Assembly: GCA_014192545.1 (NCBI GenBank) | Contig: BJHL01000004.1 | Location: forward strand, 1-64,000 | Origin: Phycisphaerae bacterium | GTDB taxonomy: Bacteria > Planctomycetota > Phycisphaerae > Phycisphaerales > UBA1924 | DNA length: 64,000 nt | Reading direction: 5' to 3' | Shown here: piece after piece, positions 48,259 through 56,098 of the stretch | Layout: each line of letters starts with the position of its first letter | Position numbering within the stretch: the stretch's first letter is position 1 | Made by a program: the position numbers and the translations under genes | The notes under the pieces: generated by a model | What the model was told of the DNA's origin: nothing | Seen by the model: only the letters and a program-made list of their open reading frames with translations | Database searches by the model: none

Positions 48259-51200
48259 ACCTGACACTGGCGAGCTTGGTCTTTGGACCATTGGAATTTG
48301 AACAGCCGCAGTGGCTGGTTCTGCTGGCGATTTTGGTGCCACTTTCGTTGTGGATTGCGCGCAAGAGTTTGAGCGGGCTGGATAGCGGGTGGAAGTATGT
48401 TGCAATTGGCGTGCGGCTGATTGTGCTGTTGCTGTTGTGCGGCGCGATTGCTGAGCCGTTGTGGCGCAAGGAAAGTAAAGCGGTTGCGGTGACGGCGATT
48501 TTGGATGTAAGCGAGTCGATTCCGACCAGCGAGCAGAAGAAGGTCACGGAGTACTTTCGCAATCTGAACCCTGACAGCAAAGAGCGGCAGGATGAGTTGG
48601 GCGTTATCACGACGGCACGTGATGCGTTTGTGGGCAAGTTGCCCAGCGCGAATGTGACAACCGTGGAATCTGGACACCCAGGCACGCTGGATGCGACCGA
48701 CTTGGCGGCGGGGCTGCGACTGGCGATTGCGGTTGCGCCCAAAGACGCGGCGAATCGGTTTTTGCTGATTACAGACGGCAATCAGACATCGGGTGACTTG
48801 CTTGCTGCGGCGAACAGCGCGAAGGCACTGAAAATTCCGGTCGATGTGCTGCCCATCAAATTTGAGTATGGCGGCGAAGTGCTGGTTGATCAGTTGCTTG
48901 CTCCCGCGGCAGCTCGCGAGGGTGAGACCATGAACGTGAAGATCGTTCTGGTTTCAAATGAGCCGACGCGCGGGCGCGTGAACCTGCTGCTGAATGGGCA
49001 GACGGTTGACTTGGACCCAGATAGTGATGCACTGGGCGCGGCGGTTGAACTGCGGCGCGGGCAGAATGTGTTGCAGGTGCCGGTGACGGCGATGCGCAGC
49101 GGTCCGCAGCGATTTGAAGCGATTTTCCAGCCTGAGGTGATTGGCGGCGTGGCGCAGGGGGACAGCCTGCCGCAGAACAATCGCAGTGCGGCGGTGACGT
49201 TTGTCGCAGGTGAAGGTCGCGTGCTGGTGATTCGCAATGAAAACGCGCCGCAAGAGAGCGAGCAACTGATTGCCGCGCTGGAAGAGAGCAAGATCGTGGT
49301 GGATGTGGTTGATCCGGCGATGAGCCCGCCCAACTTGACGGACATGCAGGCATATGACGCGGTGATTTTGGTCAACCAGTCGGCGTATGCGTTTAGTCAG
49401 CAGCAGCAGGAAGATTTGCGGCAGTATGTGAACGACACGGGCGGCGGGCTGGTGATGATCGGCGGGCCCGAGAGCTTTGGCGCTGGTGGATGGATTGGAA
49501 GTCCGCTGGAAGAAGCACTGCCAGTGCGACTTGATCCGCCGCAGAAGCGGCAGATGCCCAAGGGTGCGCTGGTGATTTGCGTGCACAGCGTGGAAATGCC
49601 AGAGGGTGTGTATTGGGGTAAAAAGGTCTCGGAAGCGGCCGTCAATCGGTTGTCGCGACTGGACCTTGCAGGCATCAACGAGTACACGTGGCAGTCAGGG
49701 CATCGCTGGGTGCATCCACTTGGGCCTGTTGGTGATGGCACGGCGATCAAGCGGGCCATCAACGCGCTGACATTCGGCGACATGCAGGATTTCACGCCCA
49801 GCTTTCAGCTTTCGCTGAATTCGCTGAAGGAAGCTGAGGCAGGACAGAGGCACATGATCGTCATCAGCGATGGCGACCCCAGCATGCCGCCTGCGAGTTT
49901 GCTGCAGCAGTTCAAGGACAGTGGCATCACGGTCAGCACGGTTGAAGTTTTTCCGCATAGCGGAGCAGACAGCAGCCGGATGGAAGAAATCGCGCGGTTG
50001 ACGGGCGGTCGGCATTACTTTGTGAACACGCAGGCGGGGCTCGCGAAGCTGCCTGAGATTTTCATGAAGGAAGCGATGACTGTGCGGCGGAGCTTGATTT
50101 GGGAAAGCGGCAAGGGCGTGGTGCCGAGCTTGTTGCCTGGAGCAAGCACGACGCTGCGGGGCGTGTCGAGTGTGCCGGTTATCAATGGATATGTCGTGAC
50201 GGCGGAGCGCGAGGGGCTGGCGCTGACGACGGCGAAGGTGATTGGCGCGGACCCGGACCAAGGTGACCCGCTGCTGGCGCAGTGGCAGTATGGATTGGGT
50301 CGCGTGGTCGCGTACACGAGTGACGCGAGCACCAAGTGGAACGCGTCATGGGTTGCGTGGCAAGGCTACCGGCAGTTCTGGGAACAGCATGTGCGATGGA
50401 CGATGCGGCCGCAAGGGTCGGCGAATATTCGCGTGCTGACGGAGAACAAGGGCGACAACACGCTGGTGACGATTGAGGCTCTGGACAGCAAGGGCGAGCG
50501 GCTGAGCTTTGCGAATTTTCGCGGGAGGCTTGCGAAACCTGACGGCACTGGCGTGAGCGTGGAATTCACGCAAACTGCGCCGGGGCGATATCAAGCGACT
50601 GTCGCGACCGAACTGGCGGGCAGCTACGTGCTGAGCACGCGGTATGCGGCGAGTGATTCGAACGTTGCTGGCGGCATTTTGGAAGGTGCGGTGCAAGCGG
50701 CGATTTCGCGGCCGTTTGCGGATGAGTATCGCGTGCTGCGAGACAACACTGCGCTGCTGACGCAGATTGCAGAGCTCACTGGCGGGCGCGTGCTGAGCGG
50801 TGACCCGCAGCGCGATGGCCTGTGGGAGCGCACGGCGCTCGAAATGCCTGTGGCGAAGACGCCTATTTGGCTGACGGTGGCGATCATCGGGTTGATTTTG
50901 TTTGTGCTGGACGTAGGCGTGCGGCGCGTGCGGCTGGACTTGCAGATGGTGCTCAATGTGTTCCGGCGTGCCTTCGGCAAGAGCACCGTTACTACAGGTA
51001 ACGTGGGCGGGCTGCGGGCGGCGCGTGAACAGGCACGGGCGAAGATTCAGGCGCGCGCGACCACCAGCGGCACGCAACTGTCGGCAGATGAACTTGCAAG
51101 GCAAGCTAAGGACGAAGCCCAGCGCGTGGTTTCGACAGCGGGCCGGAAGTTTGAAGCTTCAACTGAACAACTCAAGAGTGCGGCTGGGCCTATTGCGATG

Positions 51201-51335
51201 GGCGGGGCAGATGCCAAGCCGCAGAAGATTGAAGAAAAGGCGCGGCCGATTGATCAGTCGCAGCAGCCGGGCGAGGGCATGAGCCGGCTGATGCAGGCGA
51301 AGAAGAAGGCGCGCGATGGGATGGGAGATGAATGA
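48255..51335 (+). CDS. large vWA/glutamine-amidotransferase-like membrane protein
   Basis: 1026 residues. Two N-terminal helices (~20-65), then a vWA domain with MIDAS TAILDVSESIP (DxSxS). A class-I GATase-like domain follows (~325-430: GRVLVIRNENAPQESEQLI, YVNDTGGGLVMIGGPESFGAGG; no catalytic Cys at the usual spot). The second vWA-like half has ISDGDPSMPP and lacks DxSxS. A C-terminal helix (PIWLTVAIIGLILFVLDVGV) and an Ala/Lys-rich cytosolic tail end the protein. Such proteins typically sit next to MoxR ATPases and BatA-type vWA proteins. It starts at ATGA overlap with the lipoprotein. Confidence 0.8.
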   Translation: MNLTLASLVFGPLEFEQPQWLVLLAILVPLSLWIARKSLSGLDSGWKYVAIGVRLIVLLLLCGAIAEPLWRKESKAVAVTAILDVSESIPTSEQKKVTEYFRNLNPDSKERQDELGVITTARDAFVGKLPSANVTTVESGHPGTLDATDLAAGLRLAIAVAPKDAANRFLLITDGNQTSGDLLAAANSAKALKIPVDVLPIKFEYGGEVLVDQLLAPAAAREGETMNVKIVLVSNEPTRGRVNLLLNGQTVDLDPDSDALGAAVELRRGQNVLQVPVTAMRSGPQRFEAIFQPEVIGGVAQGDSLPQNNRSAAVTFVAGEGRVLVIRNENAPQESEQLIAALEESKIVVDVVDPAMSPPNLTDMQAYDAVILVNQSAYAFSQQQQEDLRQYVNDTGGGLVMIGGPESFGAGGWIGSPLEEALPVRLDPPQKRQMPKGALVICVHSVEMPEGVYWGKKVSEAAVNRLSRLDLAGINEYTWQSGHRWVHPLGPVGDGTAIKRAINALTFGDMQDFTPSFQLSLNSLKEAEAGQRHMIVISDGDPSMPPASLLQQFKDSGITVSTVEVFPHSGADSSRMEEIARLTGGRHYFVNTQAGLAKLPEIFMKEAMTVRRSLIWESGKGVVPSLLPGASTTLRGVSSVPVINGYVVTAEREGLALTTAKVIGADPDQGDPLLAQWQYGLGRVVAYTSDASTKWNASWVAWQGYRQFWEQHVRWTMRPQGSANIRVLTENKGDNTLVTIEALDSKGERLSFANFRGRLAKPDGTGVSVEFTQTAPGRYQATVATELAGSYVLSTRYAASDSNVAGGILEGAVQAAISRPFADEYRVLRDNTALLTQIAELTGGRVLSGDPQRDGLWERTALEMPVAKTPIWLTVAIIGLILFVLDVGVRRVRLDLQMVLNVFRRAFGKSTVTTGNVGGLRAAREQARAKIQARATTSGTQLSADELARQAKDEAQRVVSTAGRKFEASTEQLKSAAGPIAMGGADAKPQKIEEKARPIDQSQQPGEGMSRLMQAKKKARDGMGDE

Positions 51336-51421
51336 GCGAGCGCAAGTGACGAACAAACGTATGTGATTTGAAGCGTTGACTGTTTGAATGTTTGCTGATG
51401 TGAAGTATTTCCGGAGGCCCC

Positions 51422-52465
51422 ATGTCTGTCGTGAGCCGAGAAGTTCCGATTGAAACTCCCGCTGAAGTTCGCGCCCAGTGCGAGAAGTTCCGCGACACGT
51501 TCAAGCGGTTGAAGGACGAGGTGGGCAAGGTTGTCGTGGGCCACGCCAGTGTGGTTGAAGCGACGCTGATCTCGCTATTTGCGGGCGGGAACGTGCTGTT
51601 GGAAGGCGTGCCCGGACTGGGCAAAACGCTGCTGGTGCGCACGCTGGCACAAACGCTGAACCTGCCGTTCAGCCGCATTCAGTTCACGCCCGACTTGATG
51701 CCTGCGGACGTGCTGGGCACCAACGTGGTGATGGAAGACCCGGGCACGGGGCGACGCAAGTTTGAATTTCAGAAGGGCCCGATCTTTGCACAGATCGTGC
51801 TGGCGGATGAAATCAACCGTGCGACACCGAAGACGCAGAGCGCGCTGCTGGAAGCGATGCAAGAGCGCAGCGTGACGGTGGGCGGGACCACCTACAAGTT
51901 GAATCAGCCGTTCTTGGTGCTGGCGACGCAGAACCCCATCGAGCAGGAAGGCACGTATCCGCTGCCTGAAGCGCAGTTGGACCGCTTCCTGTTCAAGATT
52001 GTGGTGGGTTACAGCCAGCTTGATGATTTGATGACGATTCTGGATCGCACCACGGGCGCGGTGACTCCTGAAGTTGGCAACATTCTTGATGGGCCGACGA
52101 TTCTGGAAATGCAAAAGCTGGTTCGCGGCTGCATCGTTGCGCCGCATGTGAAGCAGTATGTCGCGCGATTGGTGCTGGCGACGCACCCGGGCGGGCAGCT
52201 TGCGGCGGGCGGCGCGGGTGGACCCACGAACAAGTACGTGCGCTGCGGATCATCGCCGCGCGGTGCGCAGGCGCTGCTGATGGGCGGCAAGGTGAAGGCC
52301 CTGGTTGAAGGCCGGTATCACGTGAGCTTCAAGGACATTCAGCACGTGGCGACACTGTGCCTGCGGCACCGGGTGCTGATGAACTTTGAGGCGGAAGCAG
52401 ACCGCGTGGATAGTGATGTGCTGGTGAAGCAGATCATGGAGTTGACGCCGACGGAGATGAAGTAA
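51422..52465 (+). CDS. MoxR-family AAA+ ATPase
   Basis: 347 residues. Walker A GVPGLGKTLL (~residue 63), Walker B VLADEINRATPKTQSALLEAMQE, sensor 1 LATQNPIEQEGTYPLPEAQLDRF, and the C-terminal lid with RCGSSPRGAQALLMGGK. MoxR ATPases work with vWA proteins to fold or activate complexes in the envelope; here the partners are the neighbouring DUF58 and vWA genes. A strong SD (GGAGG) is 4-5 bases before the ATG. The TAA is 5 bases from the repeat element at 52471. Confidence 0.95.
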   Translation: MSVVSREVPIETPAEVRAQCEKFRDTFKRLKDEVGKVVVGHASVVEATLISLFAGGNVLLEGVPGLGKTLLVRTLAQTLNLPFSRIQFTPDLMPADVLGTNVVMEDPGTGRRKFEFQKGPIFAQIVLADEINRATPKTQSALLEAMQERSVTVGGTTYKLNQPFLVLATQNPIEQEGTYPLPEAQLDRFLFKIVVGYSQLDDLMTILDRTTGAVTPEVGNILDGPTILEMQKLVRGCIVAPHVKQYVARLVLATHPGGQLAAGGAGGPTNKYVRCGSSPRGAQALLMGGKVKALVEGRYHVSFKDIQHVATLCLRHRVLMNFEAEADRVDSDVLVKQIMELTPTEMK

Positions 52466-52470
52466 AGACG

Positions 52471-52804
52471 GGTCGTGGAGAGGCGGAGAAGAGCGGAGAG
52501 TCGCGGAGTTTTTTGGAGGGTTTTGTGGCGACGAGCGGGCAAACTCGAAAGCTTGATGATGTGCCGGCGGCGTGGAATGCGCTGACGGAGACTGTCATTG
52601 GCGCAGCGATGGAGGTGCATCGCACGCATTCGGGCCGATTTCCGCTTGGACTGCTGCTCAACTTCAACGTCCCTCGGCTCAAGGACGGCATCTACCGCCG
52701 GATACTCAGTTCAGCTTCGCACATCCCACGACACATGCTTGAAGATCAGTCATAGCCCTCCCACACCTCCGCGTCTCTCCGCTTTCCTCTGCCCCTCCGC
52801 GACC
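52471..52804. mobile_element. 334-bp element with 38-bp terminal inverted repeats carrying a GxxExxY remnant
   Basis: The left end (52471-52508, starts GGTCGTGGAGAGGCGGAGAA) and right end (52767-52804) are inverted copies matching at 32 of 38 bases. Units like GCGGAGA(G) repeat inside each end. The element fills exactly the gap between the moxR stop (52465) and the DUF58 start (52809), with no SD left before the latter. The interior holds the fragment at 52525-52755. There is no transposase and no clear target-site duplication. It may be a non-autonomous element, or repeats that surround this gene family. Confidence 0.65.
52525..52755 (+). pseudogene. internally deleted GxxExxY-family gene
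   Basis: 76 codons from a GTG (GGAGGG 5 bases before it). The N-terminal LTETVIGAAMEVHRT matches the start of GxxExxY proteins (small, widespread in Planctomycetes, function unknown). The text then jumps to FPLGLLLNFNVPRLKDGI, which is the family's C-terminal motif. The middle ~70-80 residues (with the motif that names the family) are missing, but the frame is kept. A stop follows near the right inverted repeat. Likely a remnant; whether it is still made is unknown. Confidence 0.75.
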
Positions 52805-52808
52805 AGTC

Positions 52809-53738
52809 ATGCTGAAAACCGCCTCCATCATCCGTCCTAAGACCATTGACGATCTGCTCAACACCGAGCTCATCGCCAAGCTTGATCCGCTGGACCTTTC
52901 GAGCAAGCGTGTCTTCTTTGGTAAGCTCAAGGGTGAGCGGCGGAGCAAGAAGCGCGGGCAGTCGGTGGAGTTTGCGGATCACCGGCCTTACACGTCGGGC
53001 GATGACATTCGGCATATCGATTGGAACATTTATGCTCGGCTGGACACGCTGTTTTTGAAGCTGTTTCTTGAAGAAGAAGACCTTTCGCTGCATGTCGTGA
53101 TTGACTGTTCCGCATCGAGTGATTGCGGCGAGCCCAACAAGTTCCTCTTCATGCAGAAAGCGGCGGCGGCTCTCGGATACATCGGGCTTGTCAATCTCAA
53201 TCGCGTGACGATCACGGCGATGGGTGATCGCGATGATGGCTCGGGCATCGTCGGCTCGCTGCGCGATTTGCGTGGCAGGCGGCGGCTGCATGACATGGCG
53301 TCATTCCTGTGCGGGCTTGAGCCCAAAGGCTCGTTCAGCTTCCGCAGTGCGGCAGAACGCATCGCGCTCTCGCGGCGCGGCAAGGGCGTGATGCTGGTCT
53401 TCAGTGACTTCTTCTACAAGGACGGTTTTGAAGAGGGTCTGCGGCGACTGGTCGGGCACGGCTACGACGTTTTCTGCGTACAGGTGCTGAGTCCGCAGGA
53501 GATCGAGCCGCCCATCACGGGCGATCTGCGTCTGCGCGATATGGAAGACAGCGACTCCGCGGAAGTGACCGTATCGGCACCGCTTCTGAAGCGATACAAG
53601 GCCAATCTCGCGGCGTATTGCAAGAGCCTCGAACAGTTCTGCGTGCAGCGCAGCATGCAACTGATGACGGTGCGGAGCGATACGCCGATTGATACGTTGA
53701 TGTTGGATTATTTGAGACGCAAAGGAGTTGTGAAGTGA
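52809..53738 (+). CDS. DUF58 (vWA-like) protein of the MoxR operon
   Basis: 309 residues. The DUF58 signature is intact: EFADHRPYTSGDDIRHIDWNIYARLDTLFLKLFLEEE, followed by VVIDCSASSDCGEPNK (a DxSxS MIDAS-like site). This fits the family of MoxR-linked proteins, which have a vWA fold. Probably cytosolic or membrane-associated, as no helix is predicted. Its start is not preceded by an SD because the repeat element ends 4 bases before it. Its stop overlaps the BatA gene (GTGA). Confidence 0.9.
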   Translation: MLKTASIIRPKTIDDLLNTELIAKLDPLDLSSKRVFFGKLKGERRSKKRGQSVEFADHRPYTSGDDIRHIDWNIYARLDTLFLKLFLEEEDLSLHVVIDCSASSDCGEPNKFLFMQKAAAALGYIGLVNLNRVTITAMGDRDDGSGIVGSLRDLRGRRRLHDMASFLCGLEPKGSFSFRSAAERIALSRRGKGVMLVFSDFFYKDGFEEGLRRLVGHGYDVFCVQVLSPQEIEPPITGDLRLRDMEDSDSAEVTVSAPLLKRYKANLAAYCKSLEQFCVQRSMQLMTVRSDTPIDTLMLDYLRRKGVVK

Positions 53739-55969
53739 CCTTCCTCACCCCACTACTCGCTGGCATCGTCGCTGCTATCGCGATTCCGTCGCTCATCATT
53801 CTGTACTTCCTCAAGCTGCGGCGGCGCGACCTTGAGGTCAGCACGACGCTGCTGTGGAAGAAGGCTGTCCAAGACCTGCAAGCCAACGCACCTTTCCAAA
53901 AGCTGCGGCGCAATTTGCTGCTGTTTTTGCAGTTGCTCGCGCTCGCTGCTGTCTTGTTTGCAGTTGCGCAACCGTTCTTCAGGGGCGAAACGCTTCGCGG
54001 CAGCAAGCATGTACTGCTGATTGATCGCTCGGGCAGCATGGCGAGTTTGGATGGCGAAGGCAAAGGAAACACGACGGTTTCTCGTTTGGAAGCCGCGAAG
54101 CAGCAGGCTCTTGATTTTGTTGAAGCACTGCCTGAGGGCGACTTGTTCTTCGGTCAGAACAAGGGCGATCAGGCGATGGTCATTACGTTTGATGAAACTG
54201 CTGAGCCGCTGCAGCCCTTCACGAACGACAAGCGGCAGCTTCGAGCGGCGATTGAACGGATTGCACAGACTGACAAGGGCAGCGCGGTGAGTGAAGCGAT
54301 GCGCGTTGCGCAGGCACACCAGGCACAGCGACGTGTGGTTGAGGGCGTGGGGTTGGAATCGGTGAATGAGGGCGAGCAGGTCACGATGCACTTGTACAGC
54401 GACGGCAAGTTGACCGACGCGGACAAGGCTCGGCCGGGCGTCGAAAACACGGTGGTGTACGCAGCGCAGGGCAAGCCTGATGCACCCAACCTCGCGATTA
54501 CGAACTTGAAGGCGGAGCGAAGCTACGAAACGCCGCAGGAAGTGACGCTTTTTGCGTCGCTCATGAACACGCAGCAAAGCGAACGTACGATTGATGTGGA
54601 GTTGCTGGTTGATGGCGTTCCGGCGGGCATCAAGAGTGTGACGCTGCCGGCAGCGAGCCGAGGGAACTTGGCTCTCTCAACGCCAGCAAATGTGCGGGCA
54701 AGTGCCGATGAGCGCGACGCGAAGGAAGTTGCGGGCGACACAAAGGTTGATGAGAACGACGCGAACAAACTACGCGCGGGACAAAGCGGCGTGGTCTTCA
54801 AGCTCGAACGCAGCGAAGGCATGCTGGTGCAGACGCGGCTGCGATCATCGACTACGGGCGAAGCACTTGAACAAAATGTGTTGAGTACGGACGATCGCGC
54901 GTGGTTGGTCGTACCGCCTGCGAAGCGCGTGACGCTCGCAGTTGTTGGACGAGCGAACTTGTTTCTGAAGTCTGCGTTGGAAGGTTTGCCGCTGAACCGC
55001 GTTGATTTTCTGACCACCGCTGATTTTGAACAGCAGTGGCAGCAGGGCAAGGCGGGGCAATATGACTGCGTGATTCTCGATGGCGTGATTCCCAACGTCG
55101 GTCAGCAAGTTGTTGCGAGCACCGCTGGCGCAACTGGCACCGTGAACGACGCCGGGCTGGCTCGCACGTTGCCGCCTGGCAACTATCTGGTTTTCAATGT
55201 CATTCCGGCGGGACTTGGACTGACGGATGCAGGCAAACTTGAGAACGCGACGGTGATCAGTCGAAGCGTGGACCATCCGGTGACGCGGTATGTGAATTTT
55301 GATCCGGTGCAGATTGCAACGGCACGAGAAGTGCAAGTTGATCCGGCGGCGGGCGTGTCGAAGATCGCGATGCTCGAGCGCGGGCCGGCGCTGCTGGAAA
55401 TCAGCAAGGCTGACACGCATGCGGTGATCGTGCCGTTTGATTACATGGATAGCAACTGGCCGCTGGATGTTTCGTTTGTCGTGTTTCTCGCGAGCAGCGT
55501 GAATTACCTCGGTGAAGAAGTTGCGGGCCGGCTTGATGCGCGGTCGCTGCGTCCTGGGCAGGAACTGCGAGATCGGTTGCCGCTTGGTGTGACGAACGTG
55601 CGCATTCGCAAGCCCGACAACAGCGAGAGTGACGTGACTCCTGAGCAAGATGGCAGCATTTTGGTGCCCACGCTCGCGACGAGCGGCGTGTATGAAGTGA
55701 CTTGGGATGGTTCGACGATGCCGGGCGATGTGCGCAACCCGGCGAACAACCGTGCACTGCGGATTTACGCGGCAAACATGCTTGATGGCAAAGAGAGTGA
55801 CGTGCCTGCCGAGGAGAAGATCGCGCTGGCGGCCGGCGAACCGGTGACGAGTAAGACGCTGGCATCATCGCGCGCGGGTGATGTTCGATTGTGGCCTTAC
55901 TTACTGATGTTGGGGTTGGTGGTGGTGATGGTGGAGTGGTACATCTATAACCGCAAGGTGTATGTTTGA
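53735..55969 (+). CDS. BatA-like vWA protein
   Basis: 744 residues. The BatA N-terminal domain has two helices (LLAGIVAAIAIPSLIILYFLKLRRRDLEVST; LLLFLQLLALAAVLFAVAQPFFRGE). The vWA domain begins LLIDRSGSMASLDG (DxSxS), a good metal site. A periplasmic beta-sandwich with charged linkers (~260-680) and a C-terminal helix (WPYLLMLGLVVVMVEWYIYN) follow. Starts with GTG overlapping the DUF58 stop, so the pair is coupled. Works presumably with the MoxR ATPase in the envelope. Confidence 0.88.
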   Translation: MTFLTPLLAGIVAAIAIPSLIILYFLKLRRRDLEVSTTLLWKKAVQDLQANAPFQKLRRNLLLFLQLLALAAVLFAVAQPFFRGETLRGSKHVLLIDRSGSMASLDGEGKGNTTVSRLEAAKQQALDFVEALPEGDLFFGQNKGDQAMVITFDETAEPLQPFTNDKRQLRAAIERIAQTDKGSAVSEAMRVAQAHQAQRRVVEGVGLESVNEGEQVTMHLYSDGKLTDADKARPGVENTVVYAAQGKPDAPNLAITNLKAERSYETPQEVTLFASLMNTQQSERTIDVELLVDGVPAGIKSVTLPAASRGNLALSTPANVRASADERDAKEVAGDTKVDENDANKLRAGQSGVVFKLERSEGMLVQTRLRSSTTGEALEQNVLSTDDRAWLVVPPAKRVTLAVVGRANLFLKSALEGLPLNRVDFLTTADFEQQWQQGKAGQYDCVILDGVIPNVGQQVVASTAGATGTVNDAGLARTLPPGNYLVFNVIPAGLGLTDAGKLENATVISRSVDHPVTRYVNFDPVQIATAREVQVDPAAGVSKIAMLERGPALLEISKADTHAVIVPFDYMDSNWPLDVSFVVFLASSVNYLGEEVAGRLDARSLRPGQELRDRLPLGVTNVRIRKPDNSESDVTPEQDGSILVPTLATSGVYEVTWDGSTMPGDVRNPANNRALRIYAANMLDGKESDVPAEEKIALAAGEPVTSKTLASSRAGDVRLWPYLLMLGLVVVMVEWYIYNRKVYV

Positions 55970-56098
55970 GGCGTGTTTGAAAGTGCGGCCGCGGGCGGTC
56001 AGGTACGGCCAGCGACAGCGAAGTGCAACGCAACGTGAGTGATTCCCAACAACGAAGCCTCTGAATGTGGCTGGGATAAATCTTCTTGCAAGGTGAAT

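Noticed and set aside
52513..52755. An intact small unknown gene
   Set aside because: It matches only the two ends of the GxxExxY family joined together, so it is a deletion remnant.
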